Positions 52,923-61,860 of a stretch of DNA of 64,000 nucleotides are shown here, one piece after another; within the stretch, counting starts at the first letter, position 1, and every line of letters begins with the position of its first letter. Position numbers and translations under genes: made by a program. Location: positions 1-64,000 of the forward strand of contig NZ_JAOTBE010000003.1 in assembly GCF_026162645.1 (NCBI RefSeq), written 5' to 3'. The notes beneath the pieces were generated by a model. That model ran no database searches and had not been told where the DNA came from. It worked only from the letters and a program-made list of their open reading frames with translations. Source of the DNA: Paracoccus rhizosphaerae (lineage in GTDB: Bacteria; Pseudomonadota; Alphaproteobacteria; Rhodobacterales; Rhodobacteraceae).

Positions 52923-54284
52923 ATGACCGACCCTGCCGATCCCGACCGCCTGAAGCACCTCGCCGAAGCTCTTGTCGACGCCGCCCGCCGCGCGGGCGCC
53001 GACCAGGCTGATGCGCTGGCCGTGGACGGTCGCTCCGTCGGCATCGATGTCAGGGCAGGCGACCTGGAACAGGCCGAGCGCGCCGAAGGTGTCGAGATCG
53101 GCCTGCGCGTGCTGATCGGCGGACGTCAGGCGGCGGTCTCGTCTTCGGATCACGCAGCGGACGCCATTGCGCAGATGGCCGCCCGCGCCGTCGCCATGGC
53201 CAAGGAAGCGCCCGTGGACGACAACCTGGGCCTGGCCGATCCGTCGCAGCTGTCGGCCGGCCGCGACGCGCAGGGGCTGGAGATTGCCGAGGACGCGCCC
53301 GAGCCTGACCCCGCCCATCTTCAGGACATGGCGCTGCGCGCCGAGGCCGCGGCCCTGTCGGTCGCAGGCATCAGCCAGCTGGAAAGCGCCAATGCCGGCT
53401 ACAGCCGCCGGCGGATGTGGCTTGCGGCCTCGAACGGGTTCTCGGGGGGATATGCGCGGACCGGGCATTCCATCTCGGCGGTCGCGATCACCGGCGAGGG
53501 GCTGAAGATGGAGCGCGATTACGCCGGGGAATCCCGTGTCTTCGCCGCCGACCTACCCACGCCCGAAGAAATCGGCCTGCTGGCTGCCGAACGCACGCTG
53601 GCGCGGGCCGGGGCGCGCAAGCCGCCGACCGGGGCGTTCCCGATCCTTTACGATCGACGGGTGTCCGCGTCGCTGATCGGTCACCTGCTGTCAGCGGTGA
53701 ACGGCAGCGCGGTGGCGCGTGGCGCCAGCTGGCTGCGGCGCGATCTGGGCCAGCAGGTGCTGCCCGTTGGCATGGACCTGGTCGAGGACCCGCTGCGCCC
53801 GCGTTTTCCCTCGTCGCGTCCGTTCGATGCCGAAGGGCTGGCCACGCGGCCGCGCAGCATCGTGGCCGCCGGCGTGCTGCAGGGCTGGACGCTGGATCTG
53901 GCGACGGCACGCAAGCTGGGGATGGACAGCACCGCTTCGGCCGCCCGTGGGCTGGCCTCGGCACCATCGCCCAGCCACAGCAATATCGTGCTGACACCGG
54001 GGCAGGTCAGCCAGCAGGAACTGATCGCGCAGATGGGGCGGGGGCTTGTCGTCACCTCGATGCTGGGGGCGTCGATCAACGGGACGACCGGCGACTATTC
54101 GCGCGGTGCTGCTGGCTTCTGGGTCGAGAATGGCGAGATCGTTTTCCCCGTCAATGAATGCACTATCGCCGGCAACCTGCGGGATATGCTTCTGACGCTG
54201 ATCGCCGCCGATGACGCACTGCCTTGGCGCGCGACCGAGGTGCCCAGCCTGCTGGTCGAAGGCATGACCGTTGCAGGCGCCTGA
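52923..54284 (+). CDS. pmbA: TldD/PmbA family metallopeptidase
   Basis: A 453-residue protein related to PmbA (TldE). TldD/TldE form a heterodimeric protease that in enterobacteria matures microcin B17 and degrades CcdA. Family blocks: DLEQAERAEGVEIGLRV, ERDYAGESRVFAADL and the C-terminal NCTIAGNLRDML-like NECTIAGNLRDMLL. The HExxxH zinc motif belongs to TldD; PmbA lacks it, as here. The TldD partner is not in the window. Overlaps the next gene by 14 bases. Confidence 0.92.
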   Translation: MTDPADPDRLKHLAEALVDAARRAGADQADALAVDGRSVGIDVRAGDLEQAERAEGVEIGLRVLIGGRQAAVSSSDHAADAIAQMAARAVAMAKEAPVDDNLGLADPSQLSAGRDAQGLEIAEDAPEPDPAHLQDMALRAEAAALSVAGISQLESANAGYSRRRMWLAASNGFSGGYARTGHSISAVAITGEGLKMERDYAGESRVFAADLPTPEEIGLLAAERTLARAGARKPPTGAFPILYDRRVSASLIGHLLSAVNGSAVARGASWLRRDLGQQVLPVGMDLVEDPLRPRFPSSRPFDAEGLATRPRSIVAAGVLQGWTLDLATARKLGMDSTASAARGLASAPSPSHSNIVLTPGQVSQQELIAQMGRGLVVTSMLGASINGTTGDYSRGAAGFWVENGEIVFPVNECTIAGNLRDMLLTLIAADDALPWRATEVPSLLVEGMTVAGA

Positions 54285-55047
54285 GGCCGACCTTGACCTG
54301 CTGACGGCCGCCGCCACCGAGGCCGGGCAGATCGCCCTGCGCTTCTGGCGCCGCGACCCGGTGGCCTGGGACAAGGGCGGCGGCGCAGGCCCTGTGACCG
54401 AGGCCGATCTTGCTGTCAACGACGCCATCCAAGCGCGGCTGACCGCCGCGCGCCCCGGCTATGGCTGGCTGTCCGAGGAAAGCGAGGCTGACCCCGCGCG
54501 GCTGGACGCGCGGCGATGCTTCATCATCGATCCGATCGACGGCACCCGTGCCTTCATCGACGGTCAAGACGGCTTTGCTCATTCGCTGGCCGTGGCCGAG
54601 GAAGACCGGATCATTGCGGCCGTGGTGCACCTGCCGGTCAGGGGCCTCACCTATACGGCCACCGCTGGCGGAGTGGCGCTTCTGAACGGCCGGCCCATCC
54701 GCCCCAGCGATGCGGGCATCGATGGGGCGCGGGTCCTGACTTATCGTGCGGTCGCCGATCCTGCCAACTGGCGCGGCGACATGCCGGGCTTCCGGCGCGA
54801 GTTCCGGTCGTCCCTGGCTTGGCGGCTGTGCCTGGCCGCCGCGGGGCAGTTCGACGCGGCGCTGTCGCTGCGAGCCTGCTGGGAGTGGGACATCGCCGCC
54901 GGAAGCCTGATCGCCGAGCGCGCCGGGGCCATGGTCAGCGACCGACGCGGCCAGCCGATGCGCTTCAACAGCGTGCGGGCGCAGGTGGACGGGATGATCG
55001 CCGCCGGACCGCGCCTGCACGCCCAGATCATGACAGCGCTGGCGTGA
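54271..55047 (+). CDS. Inositol monophosphatase family phosphatase (CysQ-like)
   Basis: A 258-residue Mg-dependent phosphatase. Metal-site motifs: GPVTEADLAVND, GWLSEESEAD, IIDPIDGTRAFI and WDIAAGSLIAERAG. Sequence divergence from SuhB and gene context suit 3'(2'),5'-bisphosphate nucleotidase (CysQ), which removes PAP from sulfate assimilation; inositol phosphatase is the alternative. It starts with TTG at 54271 inside pmbA (14-base overlap), implying coupled translation. Confidence 0.87.
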   Translation: MQAPEADLDLLTAAATEAGQIALRFWRRDPVAWDKGGGAGPVTEADLAVNDAIQARLTAARPGYGWLSEESEADPARLDARRCFIIDPIDGTRAFIDGQDGFAHSLAVAEEDRIIAAVVHLPVRGLTYTATAGGVALLNGRPIRPSDAGIDGARVLTYRAVADPANWRGDMPGFRREFRSSLAWRLCLAAAGQFDAALSLRACWEWDIAAGSLIAERAGAMVSDRRGQPMRFNSVRAQVDGMIAAGPRLHAQIMTALA

Positions 55048-55051
55048 CCCG

Positions 55052-55705
55052 TCAGAACAGCGGCGGCAGGTCCAGCGGATCCGCGGACGGCTGCGTGGTG
55101 GCGATGGTCGCGCCGGGTCCGGACAGGGTCGCGATCTGCTGCGCCAGCAGCGACAGGGCGCGGCCCGCGGCCTCGGCCGTGGCGGCAGGACCCGAGGAGG
55201 TCATCGGCACCTGGATGTCGAAGCTGCGGACGTAATTCGTGCCGCTGCCGGCCAGTCCGTCGTCCGACACGAAATAACGTCCCGACAGCCGATAGATGTT
55301 GTCGGCCTGCGACAGGGCGCGTTCCACCCGCACCTCGACCACCTTGGCTGGCGGCTCGGCCAGCGGCCAGGGCTCGCTGATGACCGTCGCGCCCGACACC
55401 GCGCTGATGGCGCTGGCCAAGCTGAGCGTGAAGGCGCGCGAGGGGCTGTCCGCCCAGAGGCTTTCCGGGTTGGACCTGACGGCCCCGTCCTCGGTCTGGA
55501 AGGCCACCTCCTGATCGGCGGCATATTCCGGCAGCGTCACGTCCCTCAGTTCGGCCGTGCCGAGGCGGTTTGGAACGGTGATCCCCGCCACGGGGGCATC
55601 CAGAAGATAGCGGCCCGTGGCCTCGGGATCGGAGCAGCCGGCCAGCAGGCCCGCCCCCAGAAGGGCGAACAGCGGCAGGCGGAAGGGCGCGGGGTGAAGC
55701 GTCAT
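55052..55705 (-). CDS. pqiC: PqiC-like ABC-type transport auxiliary lipoprotein
   Basis: A 217-residue lipoprotein: signal with lipobox LLAGC (cysteine near residue 24), then an ABC-transport-aux/PqiC domain (YLLDAPVAGITVPN, later FYSLSGRYFVSD-like block IYRLSGRYFVSD). PqiC anchors the PqiB tube at the outer membrane. The gene starts two bases after pqiB, last in the four-gene operon. Confidence 0.88.
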   Translation of the reverse strand: MTLHPAPFRLPLFALLGAGLLAGCSDPEATGRYLLDAPVAGITVPNRLGTAELRDVTLPEYAADQEVAFQTEDGAVRSNPESLWADSPSRAFTLSLASAISAVSGATVISEPWPLAEPPAKVVEVRVERALSQADNIYRLSGRYFVSDDGLAGSGTNYVRSFDIQVPMTSSGPAATAEAAGRALSLLAQQIATLSGPGATIATTQPSADPLDLPPLF

Positions 55706-55707
55706 GT

Positions 55708-57759
55708 CTATCGTCCCAAAATGAAGGCGCGGGGGTTGCGCTCGATCAGTCGGGCGACCGAGCCGATGGATTCGGTGGCGCGCCGCAGTTCCCGAAGCGC
55801 GCCGAGCAGTTCATTGTTGAAGGGCGAACGGGTGCCATAGCTGGCGAACAGGGACTCGGCGCTGCCGGCGGTGGCCTGCAGCCGCTGGATCAGGTCCGGC
55901 AACTGCTGGACCGACTGCGCGATCTGGTCGGCGGCCGTGCTGGCCGATTCCAGCGCGCTGTTCAGGCTGCCCACCGCATTGCCATCGCGCAGGTCGTTGA
56001 GAAGGCCGGTCGCGGCCTCGAGCGTGTTCGACAGGTTGCGCGGCAGTTGCTCGGCATCCTCGCTGCCCAGCATGGCGCGCAAGTCGGCCAGGATTCCTTC
56101 GGCCTGCAGGCTAATCTCGGCAAAGCCGAATTCCTCGACCGCGGCGGCGGCCGCATCGATCTGGTCGATCACCTCCGGCACGTCGACGGCCGCCGCGCTG
56201 ATCGCGGTAAAGGCTTCGGACGCCTCGTCTAGAAGGCGGGCGAAGGTTTCGCCGCTGTTGGCCTCGTCCAGTTCCGCCGTGATGCTGCTGATGTCTGACA
56301 GCGCCGCGGCGCCTTCCTCGACCGCCTGGCGGAGGGCGCCGGGAATGGCGCGCGTGTCCCGGGAACTGGCCAGCGCCGTGATGCTGTCCAGCGTGTCGCG
56401 GGCCGAGTTCAGGACCTCCTCGATAGGGAGGTTGCCGATGCGCTGGACAAGTCCCTGTGCGCTGGCGGTGAAGTCGTCCAGATCGCCCGGGACCGAGGGG
56501 ATCAGAGGGTTCGGCCCTGTGGCCTCGTCGACGGTGGCCGGTCCGGCCTCGGCGATGTCGACCAGCTCGACGATCAGCGAAGTGCCCAGGAATCCTGCGC
56601 TGGCGACGCGGGCGCGCAGGCCCTGCGCAACCTCCTCGCGCAGCAGCGCCAGGGCTTCCTCGGCGGTCGCATCATCGTCAAGACCAAGCCGGCGGGGAGA
56701 GATGGCCATCGTCACCAACTGCTGGACGATCGGATTTCCCTCGGCATCCTCGGCCAGGTTCACGGCCAGATCGGTCACCTGCCCCACCCGCAAGCCCTGG
56801 AACTGGACGTCGGCGCCCCTTGTCAGCCCCTGCAGGGAATCGTCGATCAGCATGCCGACGCGCAGCCGCTCGGTATCGTCTGTGGCGAACAGCATGGACT
56901 GCGCCGCGGCCTCGTCGGCCTGAACCTCGAACACATGGCCGGGCTCGATCGGGCTGCCGCCGCTGACGATGGTGTCGAAGGCAACGCCGCCCTGCAGGAC
57001 CGACGACAGGGAATTGACGTTGAAGGCGATGCCCTGCGCGCCAAGCGACAACGAGAAGCCTGACGTGTCCCAGAAGACGCTGGCGGTCGTCAGGCGCGCA
57101 TCATGCGGCGCCTCGACGAAGGCATCGGCCAGAACGCGGTCATCGCCTTCGGCCAGCCGGACGTTTTCCAGCCGCCCCACCTCGACCCCGCGGAAGAGAA
57201 CCGGCGCCCCTTCCGACAGCCCCTCGGCCGTGTCCATCGACAGGGTCACCCAAGTGCCAGGCTGGTCGCTGCGGACCAGCGGCGGCCGTTCCAGCCCGTC
57301 GAAGCGCGATGCCGGTTCGCTGATCTGTGCGTCCCAATAACCCTCGATGAAGGCGCCAGTCAGCACCGTATCAAGACGCGTGACGCCTTGGGCCGACACC
57401 TGCGGCCGGACGATCCAGAAGGCGGCATCTTCATCGATGTATTGTGCAACGTCGCTGTCGACGCGGATCGAGACGACGACCTGCGACAGGTCCTCGGTGA
57501 ACTTCACGCCCTCGACCCCCCCGACGGTGATCTCGCGGAAGCGCAGGGTCGTGTCACCGGGCGTGATGCCCGTCGCGTCGGCAAAGACCACCTCGATCAG
57601 GGTGCCGCGGTCGCGGAACGAATTCCACGCGATGCCCAGGGTCACGATCAGCGCAATGATCGGTACGATCCAGATGACGTTGACCCCCGCCTGCGCCGCC
57701 CGGGCGGCAGTCTTGCGGACCGGGCTAGCCGGTTTCAGGGGCTGGGGCTTGTCGGTCAT
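55708..57759 (-). CDS. pqiB: PqiB-like MCE protein (intermembrane lipid transport)
   Basis: A 683-residue protein anchored by one N-terminal helix (about 24-42), followed by three MCE domains (about 45-135, 160-245 and 280-380) and a long helical C-terminal region (about 430-650) rich in alanine/glutamate/serine. Three MCE repeats match PqiB rather than seven-repeat LetB. The protein forms a periplasmic needle for lipids between membranes. About 140 residues longer than E. coli PqiB, mainly in the helical tail. Confidence 0.92.
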   Translation of the reverse strand: MTDKPQPLKPASPVRKTAARAAQAGVNVIWIVPIIALIVTLGIAWNSFRDRGTLIEVVFADATGITPGDTTLRFREITVGGVEGVKFTEDLSQVVVSIRVDSDVAQYIDEDAAFWIVRPQVSAQGVTRLDTVLTGAFIEGYWDAQISEPASRFDGLERPPLVRSDQPGTWVTLSMDTAEGLSEGAPVLFRGVEVGRLENVRLAEGDDRVLADAFVEAPHDARLTTASVFWDTSGFSLSLGAQGIAFNVNSLSSVLQGGVAFDTIVSGGSPIEPGHVFEVQADEAAAQSMLFATDDTERLRVGMLIDDSLQGLTRGADVQFQGLRVGQVTDLAVNLAEDAEGNPIVQQLVTMAISPRRLGLDDDATAEEALALLREEVAQGLRARVASAGFLGTSLIVELVDIAEAGPATVDEATGPNPLIPSVPGDLDDFTASAQGLVQRIGNLPIEEVLNSARDTLDSITALASSRDTRAIPGALRQAVEEGAAALSDISSITAELDEANSGETFARLLDEASEAFTAISAAAVDVPEVIDQIDAAAAAVEEFGFAEISLQAEGILADLRAMLGSEDAEQLPRNLSNTLEAATGLLNDLRDGNAVGSLNSALESASTAADQIAQSVQQLPDLIQRLQATAGSAESLFASYGTRSPFNNELLGALRELRRATESIGSVARLIERNPRAFILGR

Positions 57760-57779
57760 CCTGTCGTCGTCCTTGGCCG

Positions 57780-58451
57780 TCAGAGGTCGTAGGGATCGCT
57801 GCGGGTGCGCAAGGGCAGGCCGCGCCAGATCAATCGCGCGTCAAAGCTTTGCGCAGAAAGCATCGTGAACGCAACCGACAGCGCAAACGAAACCGCCGCC
57901 GGACCCGGATGGATCGAGGCGACGAAACCCAGTTGCACCAGCGCCGACAGGATGGCCACCACGAAGACGTCGATCATCGACCAGCGCCCGATGAACTCCA
58001 CCACCTCATAGACCTTCAGCCGCGAATGCGCCTGTTCGGCCGTGGCCGGGCGCCCCGCCACGGTCGCCAGCCAGGCGATCGCCATGAACTTGCCGATCGG
58101 CACGATGATCGAGGCGACGAAGACGATCAGCGCGATATCATAGCTGCCGTGGTGCATCAGCTCGACCACGCCGCCCAGGATCGTGGCCTCGGAATTGCCG
58201 GCCAGGCCTGCGAAGGTCTGGGTGCGCATCATCGGAAAGACGTTGGCGGGGATATAGGCGATCAGCCCGGCCAGCCACCAGGCCCAAACCGCCTGCAGCC
58301 GCCGCCGGTCCGGCGGTCGCAGATGGGCGTTGCAGCGGTGGCAATGGATCTGATCGGCGGGCCAGACCCGACCGCAGCGGTGACAGCCCAGAAGCCCGGC
58401 GCGGTGCGCGGTCAGGATGGGGCCGCGGTGCTCGGCCTCGGGCCCGCTCAT
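57780..58451 (-). CDS. Paraquat-inducible protein A homologue, second half
   Basis: A 223-residue inner-membrane protein. An N-terminal zinc ribbon (CHRCGRVW and CHRCNAHL) precedes four helices of the PqiA domain (LIAYIPANVFPMM, then EFIGRWSMIDVFVVAIL). In E. coli PqiA/LetA two such domains are joined in one chain; here each is its own gene. It overlaps the first pqiA-like gene by four bases (ATGA) and precedes pqiB by 20 bp. Confidence 0.92.
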   Translation of the reverse strand: MSGPEAEHRGPILTAHRAGLLGCHRCGRVWPADQIHCHRCNAHLRPPDRRRLQAVWAWWLAGLIAYIPANVFPMMRTQTFAGLAGNSEATILGGVVELMHHGSYDIALIVFVASIIVPIGKFMAIAWLATVAGRPATAEQAHSRLKVYEVVEFIGRWSMIDVFVVAILSALVQLGFVASIHPGPAAVSFALSVAFTMLSAQSFDARLIWRGLPLRTRSDPYDL

Positions 58452-59128
58452 GCGTCGGCCCCTTCAGGGCGGCTATCGAATTCGGTGCGCTGGCCGGCGT
58501 CCTCGATGGCGTCCCAGATCGTCGTCTGGCACATGAAGGCGCGCGAGGCGATGTTGACGAAGATCAGCGCGGCAAAGGCCCAGAAGGCCGGCCCAAGATG
58601 CACCGAGGCAAGCCCCGCGACCTTGACCAGCGCGACGGCGGTGCCGATCACGAAGATCTCGGCCATGGACCAGGGGCGCAGAATCTCGGACCAGCGGAAG
58701 GCACGGGCGGCGTGGCGATAGGGTTGGCGCCCCTGCGCCAGCGGCACCAGTGTATAGAGCAGCAGGAACGACCGCACGATGGGCAGGCCGATGATCATCG
58801 CCAGCACCGCCAGCACCAGCGGCAGCAGGACACCGTCCGCAAAGGCCAGCGCCACGTCAAAGAGTGAGCTGGCATTGCCGAAGCCCATCGCCGAGACCTG
58901 CAGGAACGGAAAGAACACCGCCCCCACCAGAAGCACCATCGAGGTAAAGGCCAGCGCGATTAGCTGCGCGAACGCGCCTTCGCGCGGCTTGGCGATGACC
59001 GTGCCGCAACGGATGCAGCGCGCCGTTTCGCCGGCTTCCAGGTCTTCCTCGACATGGAGCGCGTCGCAGCGCGGGCAGGCGATCAACCCGCGGCCTGTCG
59101 CCAGATCATAGCTGTCTTCATGTGTCAT
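58448..59128 (-). CDS. Paraquat-inducible protein A homologue, first half
   Basis: A 226-residue membrane protein with a zinc ribbon (CPRCDALH and CIRCGTVI) and a PqiA domain of four helices (VFFPFLQVSAMGF, later RPWSMAEIFVIGTAVALVK). It is the first gene of the pqi operon. ATG 59128 is preferred; a TTG nine codons upstream lacks a ribosome-binding site. Together with the next gene it would reconstitute a full PqiA/LetA that drives the PqiB tube. Confidence 0.91.
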   Translation of the reverse strand: MTHEDSYDLATGRGLIACPRCDALHVEEDLEAGETARCIRCGTVIAKPREGAFAQLIALAFTSMVLLVGAVFFPFLQVSAMGFGNASSLFDVALAFADGVLLPLVLAVLAMIIGLPIVRSFLLLYTLVPLAQGRQPYRHAARAFRWSEILRPWSMAEIFVIGTAVALVKVAGLASVHLGPAFWAFAALIFVNIASRAFMCQTTIWDAIEDAGQRTEFDSRPEGADA

Positions 59129-59196
59129 GATCGGAAGATAAACCAGCCTGCGCAAGGCGCAAGCCGCGGTTGAGTCGGTCGTGGAGAATTGACCAG

Positions 59197-60990
59197 CTAA
59201 TGCCGCGAACCTGCCCGCGCGGCCGAGGTCAGGACCACTTGGCGGGGGCTGCCGCCGCTGTGCCCGAAGCTGGTTAGCGCCAGCTTGAAATAGAGCGACA
59301 GGCGATAAGCGTCGTTTTCGAAGCCGGCGGTGATCTCGCCTTCAAGCTGCATCGAGAAGGCCTCGATCAGCTGGCTTCCCAGCCCCGTCCCCTTCTTGTC
59401 CTGTGTGGGCGCGGCTGAGTTCACGATTTCCAGCAGCCCGTGGCCCGGTGTGGGCTGGCTCAGGCTGACACGGACCCAAGGTGCCTCACCCTCGGCCGGG
59501 GCCCGGGCGTATTTTATCGCATTGGTGAAGGCCTCGGTCGTGAGCAGCGTCAGCGGAACCGCCTGGTCCGGCAGCATTGTCAGAGGCTGGATGTCGGTTT
59601 CGACCCGCAGGTCGCGGCCCGAGACCTGGGTCGCGGTGACAAGCTGGGTCACGATGTCCGTGATCAGCCGGTCGGCCTCGACCGCGTCCAGCTGTTCGGC
59701 CTGATAGAGGTTGCGATAGATCGTCGCCAGCGCCGCCACCCGGTCCTGCACCGACCGCAGCACCCGCTTGGCATCGGGATCGTCGATCAACCGGCTTTGC
59801 ATGTTGATGATCGAGGCGATGAGCTGGAGGTTGTTCTTGACCCGGTGGTGAACCTCTTTCAGCAGAACGGTCTTTTCGGCCACCGCCTGTTCCATCGCCT
59901 CTTCGTCGCGGATCAGGATGCGCGCCATGTTGTGAAACGTCTGGCTGACGTCGGCAATCTCGGTCGGCGCATCCTCGAGAACGGGGGGTGCCGTGTCGCG
60001 GTTGCCGATGGCAAAGCGGCGCATCTGGCCGCGCAGGACGGTGATGTGGCGCAGCACCAGCCGGAAGACCGCGAAATAGGCGACGGCCAGCGACACGATC
60101 CAGAGCGCCACCGGAAGCAGCACAGCCCCGAAGCGCGAGACCTGGAAGACGCCGATGCCAGCGGTCTTCGGGCTCCAGCTGCCAAGGGCGTAGACGAGGC
60201 TGGGGACGACGGGGACAACGGTGAAGACGCGCGTCTCTCCGTTGTTTGCGGTGGCGCGAAAGGTCGGTTTGCCATCGTCCAGCAGGCTGATCAACGACCG
60301 CCCTTTAGGCAGCAGCGCCTGAAAGTCGCCGCGATCGGTGACGTCGGCGTTCAGCACCTCGCCACGGCTGTTGAAGGTCAGGATGCGGGCGCCATCGGTG
60401 CCGAAATCCATGGCGTGGGTCGAGCGCAACAGCTCTTGCGTCAGCGACAGGGCGGTCATCCCGATCAGGTCGCGGTCCCGATAAAGCGGCTGCATCACCA
60501 CCACCACGGGCTGTCGGCTGACGGGTCCGTAGGACATCGCGGTGACGGCCGTCACCGGCGACTGCAGGAACTGGCGCATCAGGTCGGTATCGGACAGGTC
60601 GATCGGCACATCTGCAGAATCGGCCGAGGTGCATTCCACGATCCCGTCCAGTGGAACATAGGCGGCTTGCCGATAGGTCCCACTGCGCTGGACGAAGTTC
60701 CGCAGCAGTTGCGAGCAGACCTCTGGCCGGTCCAGGCTTTCCAGCACCGCCGGCCCCAGGGCGTCGGCCGAGCCTAGGGCGCTTTGCAGCAGCGCCCTTT
60801 CGCCAGCCGCGGCCGACGCGGTCCGGCCCAGCAGCGCGATCTCGGCGCTCCGCTCGGCCTCTCGGGACAAATGCAGGTTCTGGACGAGTGAGATCAGTCC
60901 GATGGGCAGGATCGCGACGGACAGAAGCCCCCCGAGCCGGAACCCGAGGCGCCTTGTGAAGTCCAGCCGGTCGGTGATCCGCCTGAGCAT
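59197..60990 (-). CDS. HWE/HisKA_2 sensor histidine kinase of the general stress locus
   Basis: A 597-residue membrane kinase: helix 1 (about 18-37), a large periplasmic Cache-type sensory domain (about 40-285), helix 2 (about 288-312), HAMP linker, then HisKA_2 with phosphorylated H382 in EVHHRVKNNLQLIAS and an HATPase with NAIKYARAP. Such kinases (PhyK type) phosphorylate PhyR. It lies 10 bp after ecfG on the same strand, so it is part of the stress operon. Confidence 0.9.
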   Translation of the reverse strand: MLRRITDRLDFTRRLGFRLGGLLSVAILPIGLISLVQNLHLSREAERSAEIALLGRTASAAAGERALLQSALGSADALGPAVLESLDRPEVCSQLLRNFVQRSGTYRQAAYVPLDGIVECTSADSADVPIDLSDTDLMRQFLQSPVTAVTAMSYGPVSRQPVVVVMQPLYRDRDLIGMTALSLTQELLRSTHAMDFGTDGARILTFNSRGEVLNADVTDRGDFQALLPKGRSLISLLDDGKPTFRATANNGETRVFTVVPVVPSLVYALGSWSPKTAGIGVFQVSRFGAVLLPVALWIVSLAVAYFAVFRLVLRHITVLRGQMRRFAIGNRDTAPPVLEDAPTEIADVSQTFHNMARILIRDEEAMEQAVAEKTVLLKEVHHRVKNNLQLIASIINMQSRLIDDPDAKRVLRSVQDRVAALATIYRNLYQAEQLDAVEADRLITDIVTQLVTATQVSGRDLRVETDIQPLTMLPDQAVPLTLLTTEAFTNAIKYARAPAEGEAPWVRVSLSQPTPGHGLLEIVNSAAPTQDKKGTGLGSQLIEAFSMQLEGEITAGFENDAYRLSLYFKLALTSFGHSGGSPRQVVLTSAARAGSRH

Positions 60991-61000
60991 GACGCCCGCC

Positions 61001-61567
61001 TCAGCGCGAGCTGACGTTGTTCTGCGCCATCACCGCAAGGGTGGCCTGATCGGTCATGTTCAGCTCTTCCCCGTCCTCAAGGTGCAGCAACTCGGCCAAC
61101 TTGCGCCGCCCGCGATTGGCCCGTGACTTGACGGTGCCGACGGCGACCCCCGTCATGTCGGCGGCTTCTTCGTAGGAAAACCCCGAGGCGCCGACAAGGA
61201 TCAGGGCTTCGCGCTGTTCGTCGGGCAGCTGTTCGAAGGCGGCGCGGAAGTCGCGCAGCGCCAGCCGGCCGTCATGGTCAGGACGTGCTGCCTGACGGGC
61301 CGCATGGATGCCGTCGCTGTCGCTGACCTCTCTCTTGGTCTTGCGGCGCGAGGAATAGAAGGTGTTGCGCAGGATCGTGAACAGCCAGGCGCGCAGGTTC
61401 GTGCCGGCCTGAAACTTGTCCATGTTCGTCCAGGCCTTGACGATGGTATCCTGAACCAGGTCGTCGGCCGCGGCGCCTTCTCGGGTCAGGGACAATGCGA
61501 AGGCACGCAACGCAGGCAGGTGATCTACCAGCTGGTCGCGAGGATTGGCCGAAGCGGATTGGGGCAT
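61001..61567 (-). CDS. ecfG: General stress sigma factor EcfG
   Basis: A 188-residue ECF sigma factor. Sigma region 2 is seen in DDLVQDTIVKAWTNMDKF and LRAWLFTILRNTFYS, region 4 in FSYEEAADMTGVAVGTVKSR. It recruits RNA polymerase to general stress promoters (GGAAC ... CGTT). ATG 61567 is used; TTG 61582 is possible. nepR lies 51 bp upstream on the same strand and the kinase gene 10 bp downstream. Confidence 0.95.
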   Translation of the reverse strand: MPQSASANPRDQLVDHLPALRAFALSLTREGAAADDLVQDTIVKAWTNMDKFQAGTNLRAWLFTILRNTFYSSRRKTKREVSDSDGIHAARQAARPDHDGRLALRDFRAAFEQLPDEQREALILVGASGFSYEEAADMTGVAVGTVKSRANRGRRKLAELLHLEDGEELNMTDQATLAVMAQNNVSSR

Positions 61568-61618
61568 ATGATCAGGTACCAAGGAAGGAAAGGAGGCCGG
61601 GTGCAGCCGGGTTTCGTG

Positions 61619-61765
61619 TCATTCCTGGTCTTTCAACTTCTTCAGAAGCTCAAGAAACCGGTCGGGGATGTCCACAGTGGCATCTTGCTCATAGACCCTC
61701 TTGAGGTTCTCATCGATCTGTTTTTCCACTGCCGCTCTCCGACGGTCATCTTTCTTGGTTGTCAT
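61619..61765 (-). CDS. nepR: Anti-sigma factor NepR
   Basis: A 48-residue open frame shorter than typical annotation cut-offs. The segment IDENLKRVYEQ, a short linker, and IPDRFLELLKKLK match the two NepR helices that grip EcfG sigma domains; PhyR-P displaces EcfG by binding the same helices. The N-terminus is lysine/arginine rich. It is directly upstream of ecfG and divergent from phyR, the standard order. The ATG (61763-61765) is 40 bases downstream of the EcfG-like -10. Confidence 0.9.
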   Translation of the reverse strand: MTTKKDDRRRAAVEKQIDENLKRVYEQDATVDIPDRFLELLKKLKDQE

Positions 61766-61804
61766 ATTGGTGTCAGTCCCGACAATCTTGTGCGCACACC
61801 ATGC

Positions 61805-61830
61805 AACCGATAGGCGGTTCAGTTGGTTCC
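61805..61830 (-). promoter_or_regulatory. EcfG-type promoter of the nepR-ecfG operon
   Basis: On the minus strand GGAAC (61830-61826) and GGTT (61808-61805) are 17 bases apart, matching GGAAC-N16/17-xGTT. It sits in the nepR/phyR divergent gap; nepR-ecfG operons are normally autoregulated by EcfG. Confidence 0.65.
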
Positions 61831-61860
61831 TTGCAATACGCGAATTAGAAGGACTGTGTA

